DNA from: Geodermatophilus sp. DF01-2
GTDB lineage: Bacteria; Actinomycetota; Actinomycetes; Mycobacteriales; Geodermatophilaceae
Assembly: GCF_004571065.1 (NCBI RefSeq)
Contig: NZ_SPQN01000051.1
Location: forward strand, 1-32,822
Length of the DNA stretch: 32,822 nt
Direction: 5' to 3'
In this document: positions 5,978 to 12,954 of the stretch, piece by piece
Numbering within the stretch: the first letter of the stretch is position 1
Layout: the number at the start of each line of letters is the position of its first letter
Translations under genes and position numbers: made by a program
Notes under the pieces: generated by a model
Databases searched by the model: none
What the model saw: only the letters and a program-made list of their open reading frames with translations
What the model was told of the DNA's origin: nothing

Positions 5978-6092
5978 CGGCGGTGGGCGCCGCTCGAGCC
6001 ACCGCCGTCGGCGCCCCGGGGCCACCGGCGCCGCTCGCCCGCCTGCCGCGGGTGAGATTCCGCTCAGACGGCGTCGTCGCCCCGACCGGCGG

Positions 6093-6515
6093 TCAGCCGC
6101 CGCGCAGCGGGAAGAACTGGGTCTTCAGGTCCAGGGTGCCCCAGTGCGTGTCGCCGCCGGTCACGGGAAGCCCGAGCCGTTCGGCGACGGCGATGCAGAT
6201 GCCATCGCCCAGGGACAGGCTTCGGTCGTCCGCCGTGCTGCGCGCCGCTCGGGAGGCGGCGACCAGCTCCGCTGCGCGGACCGAGTCGTCCTCGGTCACC
6301 GGCTCCACTTCCAGGTCGGTGCTCAGGAGCTCAGCGAAAAGGGTTTGGGGGCTGTTGCGGTAGCCGCGCTCTGGCGCGCGATACAGCACCTCGGTCATGT
6401 TGGCTGCCGTGATGACCGCGTACGGCAAGATCTGAGCGACCACGGCAGCGGCCCGCTCGCGCAGCACGAAGGCGAGTACCGCCGAGGCGTCGACGACTAC
6501 GCGACGACCGGTCAC
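6093..6515 (-). CDS. PIN-domain toxin, VapC type
   Basis: A 140-residue PIN-domain protein. VVVDASAVLAFVLRE supplies the first catalytic aspartate, NMTEVLYRA the conserved glutamate, and SLGDGICIAVAERLGLPVTGGD the later aspartates of the four-acid magnesium site, so the nuclease looks intact. VapC toxins are ribonucleases that cut tRNA or rRNA when free of antitoxin. It starts with GTG at 6515, sharing GTGA with the stop of the upstream antitoxin gene, the classical toxin-antitoxin arrangement. It lies just inside the predicted island boundary at 7204, where such a module can stabilise the element. It converges with the PRTase gene. Confidence 0.85.
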   Translation of the reverse strand: MTGRRVVVDASAVLAFVLRERAAAVVAQILPYAVITAANMTEVLYRAPERGYRNSPQTLFAELLSTDLEVEPVTEDDSVRAAELVAASRAARSTADDRSLSLGDGICIAVAERLGLPVTGGDTHWGTLDLKTQFFPLRGG

Positions 6516-6865
6516 GCGCCGGTCAGGCCGAGGGCGGCGAGCAGGCGGCGACCGTCCTCATCGGCCTGCTCGTCACTGTCGGCGCGGGCCGCGGCGTTGC
6601 GATCGGCGACCCGAACGTCCTCATCCCGCATCGCCCGGACGTCTGCACTGGCGTCGTACCCGGAGTCGGTGGGGTCAAGATCAGCCCAGATGCGCTGCGA
6701 GGCGGCGGCCACGGCCGCTTCCGGCGTCGCAATGACGAACCGGCCCGGCGACTCCGCGTAAGCCAGCAGCCGGGTCGGGTTCTCGATGCCCGCCGCTTCC
6801 AGCAGCACAGAAGGCAGCGCGACTCGACGCTTGGCGTCCATCCGTAGCTCGAGCAGTCGGCTCAT
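6512..6865 (-). CDS. antitoxin of the PIN toxin, AbrB/VapB-like
   Basis: A 117-residue protein from ATG 6865. The N-terminus MSRLLELRMDAKRRVALPS has the swapped-hairpin AbrB/SpoVT look (beta-strand, DxKRRVxLP), followed by an acidic, helical C-terminal half (ADLDPTDSGYDASADVRAMRDED) of the kind that wraps a toxin. It overlaps the VapC start by four bases. GGAAGG lies upstream within normal distance, and a 7-bp inverted repeat at 6886-6910 is a probable autoregulatory site. The open frame extends to 7111 but the extra N-terminus does not resemble the family. It is longer than minimal AbrB-type antitoxins (about 80 residues), so the exact family is moderately certain. Confidence 0.75.
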   Translation of the reverse strand: MSRLLELRMDAKRRVALPSVLLEAAGIENPTRLLAYAESPGRFVIATPEAAVAAASQRIWADLDPTDSGYDASADVRAMRDEDVRVADRNAAARADSDEQADEDGRRLLAALGLTGA

Positions 6866-6885
6866 CGTTCCGTCCCTTCCTGCAG

Positions 6886-6910
6886 TCCCACCGAGACTAC
6901 TCTGGTGGGA
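6886..6910. promoter_or_regulatory. inverted repeat upstream of the vapBC-like pair
   Basis: TCCCACC at 6886-6892 and GGTGGGA at 6904-6910 form a perfect 7-bp inverted repeat with an 11-base centre, 21 bases upstream of the antitoxin start. VapB-type antitoxins bind such palindromes to repress their own operon. Assignment is by position only. Confidence 0.45.
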
Positions 6911-6962
6911 TCGGCACGTACAACGCCCACCTTGAGCGTTTCTTCCCACCGCAGGCCCAGCG

Positions 6963-7130
6963 ATGACGTCGACGCGGTCAGGCCCGCCTGCCATCCTCGA
7001 CCGCATGGCGGAGGCCGACGGCGAGCGGTTCCGCAACGTGCTCGACAGTTCCTGGACCGCCCACCTCAGCGGCCGCCTGCCGACTTCCAAGGCAGATGAA
7101 AGGCACGGCATCCGCCTAACTCGGCGCTGA
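6963..7130 (+). CDS. 55-residue hypothetical ORF, possibly a gene remnant
   Basis: ATG 6963 opens a 55-codon frame including ILDRMAEADGERFRNVLDSS and ending GIRLTRR. Composition is protein-like and acidic-amphipathic in the middle, but there is no clear Shine-Dalgarno sequence and I recognise no family. It stands alone between the toxin-antitoxin promoter and the tRNA fragment at the island end. It may be a small cargo gene or the debris of a longer gene. Low confidence that it is translated. Confidence 0.3.
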   Translation: MTSTRSGPPAILDRMAEADGERFRNVLDSSWTAHLSGRLPTSKADERHGIRLTRR

Positions 7131-7157
7131 GCAGCGATGATGCCCCCTGGCGTCCCA

Positions 7158-7204
7158 AGCCTTCCAAGCTGGCCATGCGGGTTCGATTCCCGTCACCCGC
7201 TCCA
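7158..7204 (+). other. tRNA-Gly(UCC) 3' fragment, probable att site of a genomic island
   Basis: The stretch contains the anticodon loop CTTCCAA (anticodon TCC), the 3' anticodon arm GCTGG, the T-arm GGGTTCGATTCCCG, the acceptor strand CACCCGC and an encoded TCCA end: the 3' half of a tRNA-Gly gene. The 5' half is absent: upstream sequence gives no D-arm or matching acceptor strand, and the 5' anticodon arm (CAAGC) no longer pairs fully. Tyrosine integrases commonly insert elements in tRNA 3' halves and leave such a copy at the distal end. Because the fragment reads rightward, the element should lie to its left, with the complete tRNA gene upstream of this window. Identity as a tRNA fragment is strong; the island reading is inference. 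Confidence 0.8.
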
Positions 7205-7400
7205 CGCATAACCGCAGGTCAACCGCCCTGTCAGGCCTACTGGAGAAGGTCTGAAGGACCGTCTGAGAGGCCCGTTACAGGCCTCTGGAGACCCCTGTGT
7301 TCCGCTCCATTGGTCATGAGTTGGTCACGCCGGGCGGCGCCATACGGCCAGGTGACGGCCCCTTTGTTCCCCCGTCCTGTGACCACAACAAGTCCACGCG
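7205..7400. other. non-coding segment next to the att site with short direct repeats
   Basis: No gene is visible. TTGGTCA occurs at 7310-7316 and 7321-7327, an 11-base period, and a longer near-repeat (CAGGCCTnCTGGAGA type) occurs at 7232-7246 and 7278-7291. Short helically phased repeats near an attachment core can be integrase arm sites, but no integrase gene is present here, so this is only a suggestion. Confidence 0.35.
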
Positions 7401-7752
7401 GTGAGTTCGAGGCCGGCGCCGAGGAGTTCGAGGCCCGTGCCGAGCGGCGATCGGCCGAGCGATCTCATCCTGACCGCCACCGAGCTGGCCGCGCTCGCCG
7501 AATCACTGGCCCCGGCGCAGGCCGCCCAAGCCGCCCAGCGCCGCTTCGAGCAGCGCGGCGGCCCGCGACGCCGCGCACCCGGCGCCGGGTCCACCGGGCT
7601 GCTCTCCGACGCCGACCGGGTGCTGGTCACCGTCGTCTATCAGCGGCAAGTCTGCTCGCACCGCGCCCGCCGCCACCCGGTACGCCAGCGCGGCCGCGCT
7701 CCTCGCCTCCGTCGCGGCTCCCAGACCCGACAGCGACGCGCCGACAAGTTGA
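7401..7752 (+). pseudogene. decayed transposase N-terminal region
   Basis: Translation gives LILTATELAALAESLAPAQAAQAAQRRFEQ, then GLLSDADRVLVTVVYQRQVCS, the helix-turn-helix start found in some actinobacterial transposase-family ORFs. After 7658 the frame is lost. A short continuation in another frame (ATRYASAAALLASVAAP) reaches a stop at 7750-7752, suggesting an internal deletion. There is no catalytic DDE domain left. It lies directly beside an IS256-type fragment and is probably debris from an insertion. The exact IS family is not certain. Confidence 0.5.
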
Positions 7753-7762
7753 TTCTTTACAG

Positions 7763-8260
7763 GCCCACTTCCTGCGCAACGTCCTCGCTCGCGTGAGCAC
7801 GGGACAGGCGGAGATGGTCGCCGCCGCGATCCGCACCATCTTCGCCCAGCCCACCGCCGACACCGTCCGCAAGGCGGTCGACGACGTCGCTGACACCCTC
7901 GACCGGCAGTTCCCCACCATCGCCACGATGCTGCGCGACGCCCGCGAGGAGATCACCGCCTTCGCCGACTTCCCCGCCGCCCACTGGCGCAAGATCTGGA
8001 GCACCAACCCGCTGGAGCGGCTGAACAAGGAAGTCAAGCGGCGCACCGACGTCGTCGGCATCTTCCCCGATGACGCCTCCCTGCTCCGGCTGGCCTCCTG
8101 CGTCCTCATCGAGGCCCACGACGAGTGGCAGGTCGCCGACCGCCGCTACCTGTCCGAGGCATCCATGGCACTGCTGACCCCGCCCGAGCCCACTGCTCTG
8201 GACACTCGCCGCGCCGAGTCGGCCGAGGGGGTGGACAGGCCCGCCCTGCAGACCGCATAG
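7763..8260 (+). pseudogene. IS256-family transposase, 3' fragment
   Basis: From about 7763 the frame reads AHFLRNVLARVSTGQAEM, then VAAAIRTIFAQPTADTVR, HWRKIWSTNPLERLNKEVKR and YLSEASMALL. These are the conserved C-terminal blocks of IS256/mutator-type transposases, which contain the last catalytic Glu (in NPLERLNKEVKRR). About 165 of the usual roughly 400 residues remain; the two catalytic aspartates of the N-terminal part are missing. The upstream junction falls near 7760, against the decayed transposase fragment. The gene ends at TAG 8258-8260, about 65 bases before the IS1380 remnant. Not functional. Confidence 0.85.
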
Positions 8261-8326
8261 TCCATCCCAACACAGAGCATCACGCGGCAGTTACACCACG
8301 TCACGGGACGCGACCGCGGCCAGCTG

Positions 8327-9559
8327 TTGGTCGACCTGGCGACCGCGCAGATCCTCGGCGGTGAGGCGATCAGCGACTTTCAGGGGCTGCGGCATCTGGC
8401 CCCGGTGACTGGGCCGGTGCCTTCCACGCCGACGGTGTGGCGGGCGCTGGCCGAGGTCGGCGCGCCGCAGCTGGGCCGGATCAACGCCGCGGTCACCTCA
8501 TTTCGTCGGTGGTGGTGGGCCCTGCTGGCCGACCGCCCCGACGGCTTTCCCTGGCTGAGCGTCGCCGGTCGCGAGCTGACCGGGATCACCGTGGTCGACC
8601 TGGACGCCTCAATCGTGTTCGCCGCCTCGGAGAAGGAGAACGCCGCGGTGACCTACAAGGGCGGCATCGGGTTCTGCCCGAACCTGGCCTGCTGCGACAA
8701 CACCGACGACGTGCTGGCGATCGACCCGCGGCCGGGCAACGCCACCGCCAACTGCGCTCAGGACAACATCGCCTTGCTGGACCTGGCGGTTTCCCGGCTG
8801 CCCGGCCGCTTCCGGCACCGGCTGCTGGTCCGTCTGGACGGCGCCGGGTTCTCCCACGAGCTGATCGAACACATCGCCGCCGGCGGCGGGAAACGGGGCC
8901 GGCACTGGGAGTTCTCGGTCGGCTGGTCGTGCACCGACGTCGAGCTGGATGCCATCGCGCAGCTGCCGGCCCAGGCGTGGACGCCCGGCATCGAGCAGAA
9001 CGGCGCCGTCGCCGAGGACACCTTCGTCGCCGAGCTGACCGGCCTGCTCGACCTCGGCGGCTGGCAGGCCAAGATCCCCGGCCTGCGGGTCCTGGTTCGC
9101 AGCGAGCCCCTGCACCCTCGCTACCGCAAGCGGGCCACCGAGCGGGAGAAGCGGCTCGGCCGCCGCTTCCAGCTCATCGCCACCAACAGCCGCCTCGGCC
9201 AGCACGCCTGGTTGGACGCCCGGCACCGCTCCCACGTGCACGTCGAGGGCGACGTCAAGCAGGTCAAGGACCTCGGTCTGGCCCGCTGGCCGTCGCGGTC
9301 TTGGGCGATCAACGTCGCCAGGACCCAGATCGTGGCCCTAGCGGCGAACCTGCTCGCCTGCTTCCGCCTCCTCGCCCTGCCGCCCGGCCCGCTGCGCGAG
9401 GCGGCCCCGAAGCTGCTGCGTTACCGGCTGTTCGACCTGCCCGCCCGGCTCACCCGCGGCCAGCGCAAGCGCTGGCTGCACCTGCGCGCCGACTGGCCCT
9501 GGGCAGGTGAGCTGATCGGCGCCTGGAAGGCGGTGAAGGCACTTGCCACGCCGACTTGA
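8327..9559 (+). pseudogene. IS1380-family transposase, 5'-truncated
   Basis: About 410 codons remain of a usual 450-480. VDLATAQILGGEAISDFQGL and STPTVWRALAEVG are the N-terminal family motifs, TVVDLDASIVFAASEKENAAV holds the first catalytic aspartate, and HRSHVHVEGDVKQVKDLGL with WAINVARTQIVALAANL marks the C-terminal catalytic block. The frame is open a little upstream of the first TTG (8327), reading GRDRGQLL, but the expected N-terminus of about 60 residues and the left terminal repeat are missing. The right side continues to about 9733, where GGTGAAAAATCCAGG looks like an IS end. It is probably inactive because of the 5' loss. The C-terminal catalytic region is intact. Confidence 0.8.
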
Positions 9560-9738
9560 TCACCGTCACGCCGCCCCGACGATCAAGGAAGGACCGGCCG
9601 GGCCCGTGGAACCCGGCGCCCCCGACGCGACAGTCGGCCCCCTCGACCTGCACAGCATCGGAAAGCCATGATCGAAAACACAAGCCTGTAGTTCACCGGC
9701 ACACCCGTCACCCCGGTGAAAAATCCAGGCCAGGCCGC

Positions 9739-9805
9739 CGACCGACACGAGATTCGGATCATCGAACGTCGCCGACAACGCCGACGAACCGTGAGACAGT
9801 CGCAT
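9739..9805 (-). pseudogene. start of a second IS1380-type transposase, interrupted
   Basis: On the minus strand from ATG 9805 the reading is MRLSHGSSALSATFDDPNLV followed by SVGGLA, the characteristic start of IS1380-family transposases (xFDDPNLVSxxGL). The homology stops where the right end of the plus-strand IS1380 copy begins (GGTGAAAAATCCAGG near 9720-9735). This indicates one IS1380 element landed inside, or recombined with, another in opposite orientation. Only about 22 codons are left. Confidence 0.55.
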
Positions 9806-9889
9806 CGCGCGGATGCCCTTCTGTGGGACGACACCGGTCCTAGACAACCGCATCGTCCCTGGTCAGAAGGGCATTCGTGCGTTACGACT
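9798..9889. repeat. imperfect 26-bp inverted repeat near IS1380 remnants
   Basis: Bases 9798-9823 and the complement of 9864-9889 match at 22 of 26 positions, sharing the core ATGCCCTTCTG, with a 40-base centre. Read inward-to-outward, both arms encode QKGIRA(M/L)RL, as at the start of the minus-strand IS1380 remnant. This may be the junction of two oppositely oriented IS copies, or a terminal repeat. Confidence 0.5.
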
Positions 9890-10359
9890 CGCCATCAACG
9901 ACCATTTCGACGGTGGATCGAGGCTGAGAGAACGATCTGCAAGCAGGGGGGCAGCAGTCCGGCATCCTTGGGCGAAGGACCGGCTCGGACGCCGAGCCGC
10001 CCGTTTGACGTTCGTGGTCTACCCGGCTGGCTGCACGATCGGCTATCGGGACGGTGGGATCTGTCGTGGCGCGTGGAGCAGCCGGATCCTCTCGCTATCG
10101 CGGTCGACGGCCCGAGCAACCCTGAGCAGGCGCTCGGCGTGACCCAGCATCTTCCCTTCTCGGTCGCGCCGGTCGGTCCGGTGCCGGCGCGGTCACGGAC
10201 CGATCCTTCACACCCAAGCGACGATCACCCGGCTAGGACACGCCCGCGACCACCTGAACAGTCACGATAACGGTGCCGACAGGAGAACGTAGGCGAGATT
10301 GCGCCCCGCCGGCGGCTGGGCTGTGGGGAGGCAGCCGTCATAGTCCGCAGCACGTGTGG
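9890..10359. other. no recognisable gene; probable IS debris
   Basis: Several open frames cross this stretch but their translations are arginine/serine-rich and match nothing I recognise. It lies between the IS1380 remnants and the end of the hemerythrin gene. I see no tRNA and no strong promoter. Confidence 0.4.
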
Positions 10360-10881
10360 CTACGACAGGGACGGGTCATCCTCCGGCACCTCCGTCGCGA
10401 CCACCTCGGCCACTTCCGCGTCGTCGCCTGACAGCCCGTCGGCCTCCTCGTGCTTGTCGTGGAAGGCCAGCCAGTGCATCCCGAGGGCCTCGCGCTGCTC
10501 GTCGTCAACGGCCTCCTTGAAGGGAGGGAAGAAGTCGGTCTCCTCCTCGGCCATGTGGTCGGCGTTGATCTGTCGCGCGTTTCGCACCGCCTCCCACCAG
10601 CCCTCGCTGCCGACCTCCCGCTCGCCGACGGCGGCCGCGGCGTGCCGGATCTCGTTGTGGTCGTGCACGCCTTCCGCCGTCTCCTGCTTACCGTCCGCCT
10701 CCTGCGCGAGCAGTGGGTAGAACAGCTGCTCCTCGGCTACGGCGTGCACCTCCAGCTTGGCGTGCAGCGCCTCCCAGGCGGCGGCGAGCTCCTCGACGGG
10801 CAGGTCATCGAGCGCAGCGAACTCCCGCCGGAAGACCTCGTGCTCGGCCAGGACCAGGGCGGTGATCTCGAAGTCGGACAT
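10360..10881 (-). CDS. hemerythrin HHE-domain protein
   Basis: A 173-residue, very acidic protein starting at ATG 10881 with AGGAG seven bases upstream. Histidine/acid pairs typical of hemerythrin-like cation-binding helices are visible: VLAEHEVFRREF, KLEVHAVAEEQLFYPLL, DHNEIRH and NADHMAEEETDFFPPF. These supply the ligands of a di-iron site in a four-helix bundle. Such proteins sense or bind oxygen, nitric oxide or iron, or protect against oxidative stress; a universal stress protein gene lies 500 bases away on the other strand. The acidic tail (DDAEVAEVVATEVPEDD) is extra. Longer starts up to 11091 exist but lack a ribosome binding site. Confidence 0.85.
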   Translation of the reverse strand: MSDFEITALVLAEHEVFRREFAALDDLPVEELAAAWEALHAKLEVHAVAEEQLFYPLLAQEADGKQETAEGVHDHNEIRHAAAAVGEREVGSEGWWEAVRNARQINADHMAEEETDFFPPFKEAVDDEQREALGMHWLAFHDKHEEADGLSGDDAEVAEVVATEVPEDDPSLS

Positions 10882-11376
10882 GCTCGATCTCCTACCCGCC
10901 CGAACTGCCGCCATACGGGACGGGTGGGCTGCCGAGGCCGACATCCGGTCGGCGAGGTGGGTGCTGGCGTGACCATCCGCGGTGATCGAAGCGATCTTGT
11001 GGCAGTCCACGGCCGAGGCGCCGTGGCATGACTCTCGTCCGAACGGCCGGCCGCCTGAAGTGAGGCGTTCCCCTGTCGTGGGCCGGTCCACGGCAGAAGC
11101 CCAGGGCCGCGGGGCGAGAAGTTACTGGAGGACTACAGGAGGACTACTGGAGACCTCCGACGAGGCTCCCATCATAGCGGCGCACCGGCTGACCCAAGGA
11201 CGGCACTCCCCCGGCGGTGCGCTGCTGAGCGTTGCTGAAGCCGGGGACAACCTCTGGGGCACCGACCGGAACGCTGCTCGTACTGTTCGTTCTGGTCGCC
11301 CCACTTCCGGCAGGGCAAGCCCCCGCCGGGGCGGGCGTCACCGTCCCATCGTCTTCCGCGACACCTTGGAGCTCGT
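10882..11376. other. intergenic region with an 11-bp-period direct repeat
   Basis: No convincing gene between the divergent hemerythrin and stress-protein genes. GGAGGACTAC occurs at 11127-11136 and 11138-11147, exactly one helical turn apart, which could be a regulator site. A short hydrophobic frame near 11262-11310 (GTLLVLFVLVAPLPAG) has no start context and is not called. Confidence 0.35.
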
Positions 11377-11808
11377 GTGACCGTCCTCGTCGCCTACGTC
11401 CCCACGCCCGAGGGGGACGCCGCCTTCACCGCAGCCGTCGCGGAGGCAGTCCGCCGGCGGGAGCGGCTGGTCCTGCTCAACACCCCGCGCCAGGGCGCGC
11501 CGGTCAGCGCCGCCATGGCCGACGAGGAGACCGTCCGCGCGCTCCTCGACCGCGCGTCCGCCGCGGACGTCGAGGTCGAGGTCCGCCAGGAGGCGCACAC
11601 CGGTGACCTGGCCGACGAGGTGGTGCGGGTCGCCGCCGCGGTCGACGCCTCGGTGGTCGTGATCGGCCTGCGTCGTCGTTCCCCCGTCGGGAAGCTGCTC
11701 ATGGGCAGCACCGCGCAGCGGATCCTGCTCGACGCCGACCGCCCGGTGCTGGCGGTCAAGCCGAACGCCGTGGCTGATCGGCGCCACCGGAACACCGCCG
11801 ACCGCTAG
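11377..11808 (+). CDS. universal stress protein (UspA family)
   Basis: A 143-residue single-domain UspA protein from GTG 11377, with GGAG just upstream. It begins with the hydrophobic strand MTVLVAYVPTPEGDAAF. It contains the nucleotide-binding signature GLRRRSPVGKLLMGSTAQRIL (G-x-R-x-G-K-x-x-x-GS type) followed by RPVLAVKP, the usual C-terminal strand. The Asp that contacts ATP in the first strand is replaced (VAYVPT), but the G-x-x-x-x-x-G loop suggests ATP binding is retained. Usp proteins support survival under hypoxia, starvation or oxidative stress. It stands alone, divergent from the hemerythrin gene and convergent with the sigma factor gene. Confidence 0.85.
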   Translation: MTVLVAYVPTPEGDAAFTAAVAEAVRRRERLVLLNTPRQGAPVSAAMADEETVRALLDRASAADVEVEVRQEAHTGDLADEVVRVAAAVDASVVVIGLRRRSPVGKLLMGSTAQRILLDADRPVLAVKPNAVADRRHRNTADR

Positions 11809-11857
11809 CCGCCCGGCGACCGACGGCGGCCCGTACGGTCGGGGGACGGGCCCTCGT

Positions 11858-12832
11858 TCAGGCCGGGTCGGCGGGCAGGCCGAGCCGGCGGAACAGGTCG
11901 TTGCCGAGGTCGAGGAAGCTGGAGATGTGCGCCACACGCCCGTCGCGCACCTCGAGGACGTGCAGCGCCCAGGGCTCGTGACCACCGCCGGCGCGGGGAC
12001 GGTACTGCGCGAACGCCGGCGCCCCGTTGGCCACGGTCGGCAGCACCCGGGAGCCGCGGCACCCCGCGCCGGGGCCGAGCATCCAGGTGCCGATGTCGGC
12101 CGGCCCGCGCAGCCACATCTCGAACGGCGGCATGTGCTGGGTGGCGTCCTCGTGCAGCAGGGTGACGAGGGCCTCGACGTCGTAGCGCTCGAAGGCGTCG
12201 ACGTAGCGGTCGAGCAGGGCACGGTGGTCGTCGTCCAGCGGCTCGGTCTCCGCCTCGCCCCCGACGGCGGCCATGGTGGCGCGGGCGCGTTGCAGCGCGC
12301 TGTTCACCGACGCGACGGTGGTGTCGAGCAGCCGGGCGACCTCGTCGGCCTTCCAGCGGAGCACCTCGCGCAGCAGCAGCACGGCGCGCTGGCGGGGCGG
12401 CAGGTGCTGCAGCGCGGAGACGAAGGCCAGTCGGATCGACTCGCGCTGCACGGCCTGCTCGGCGGGGTCGGCGTCCTCGGCCACGACCTGCCGGTCGAGC
12501 ACGGGCTCGACCCACGCGGGCCCCGGCCGCCGGGCGGCCAGTGAGGCCTCGACCGGCTGCCACGGCGAGCCGGAGAGGTCCATGGGCAGCGCCCGCCGCT
12601 GGCGGCCGGAGAGCTGATCGAGGCAGACGTTGGTGGCGATCCGGTACAGCCACGACCGCAGCGCCGACCGGCCCTCGAACTCGGCCAGGCCGCGCCACGC
12701 GCGGACCATCGTCTCCTGGACGGCGTCGTCGGCGTCGAAGGCCGACCCGAGCATCCGGTAGCAGTAGCCGGTCAGCTCCCGCCGGTGCTCCAGCAGCCGC
12801 GGGTCGAGTTCGTCGGTCAGCACGGTGGTCAC
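11858..12832 (-). CDS. ECF sigma factor with SnoaL-like C-terminal domain (SigG-like)
   Basis: A 324-residue protein from GTG 12832 with AGGAGG a few bases upstream. Region 2 is [30 protein letters not shown] with [20 protein letters not shown]. Region 4 is [41 protein letters not shown]. The last about 120 residues ([36 protein letters not shown] to the end) are a SnoaL/NTF2-like domain, as in Mycobacterium SigG and related ECF groups, where the extra domain modulates sigma activity instead of a separate anti-sigma factor. No anti-sigma gene is adjacent, which agrees. Target promoters cannot be told from this sequence. Confidence 0.9.
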   Translation of the reverse strand: MTTVLTDELDPRLLEHRRELTGYCYRMLGSAFDADDAVQETMVRAWRGLAEFEGRSALRSWLYRIATNVCLDQLSGRQRRALPMDLSGSPWQPVEASLAARRPGPAWVEPVLDRQVVAEDADPAEQAVQRESIRLAFVSALQHLPPRQRAVLLLREVLRWKADEVARLLDTTVASVNSALQRARATMAAVGGEAETEPLDDDHRALLDRYVDAFERYDVEALVTLLHEDATQHMPPFEMWLRGPADIGTWMLGPGAGCRGSRVLPTVANGAPAFAQYRPRAGGGHEPWALHVLEVRDGRVAHISSFLDLGNDLFRRLGLPADPA

Positions 12833-12884
12833 GGGTCCTCCTCGGGCGCGTGCCGCGACAGCTCACCACAGGACACCGACGGAA

Positions 12885-12954
12885 CGGGAGGCCCTTCCCG
12901 CCCGGACGCGCCGGACGGGCGGGCGGCTCCCCTGCAGGGGGCAGGGGGCCTTCC
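12885..12954. repeat. degenerate member of a GC-rich interspersed repeat
   Basis: GGGAGGCCCTTCCCGCCC followed by CCCCTGCAGGGGGCAGGG and GGGCCTTCCTCACGG resembles the right part of the repeats at 18323 and 20981 (CCCTNCAGGG, then GGGGGTCCTTC-like end). It fills the space between the 5'-nucleotidase stop and the sigma factor start. CCCGCCCGGACG...CGGACGGGCGGG also gives a strong hairpin. Membership in the family is less clear than for the other two copies. Confidence 0.4.

Noticed and set aside
7158-7204. Functional tRNA gene
   Set aside because: Only the 3' half is present; no acceptor 5' strand or D-arm precedes it and the anticodon arm is mismatched.
9716-10270. 184-codon open frame in the IS debris
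   Set aside because: Composition is Arg/Ser/Pro-rich, there is no recognisable motif, and it spans the IS1380 junction and the inverted repeat.
11262-11310. Small membrane protein (GTLLVLFVLVAPLPAG) before the stress-protein gene
   Set aside because: A single hydrophobic stretch with no ribosome binding site or start context, in a frame that then runs into the stress-protein gene as Arg-rich sequence.
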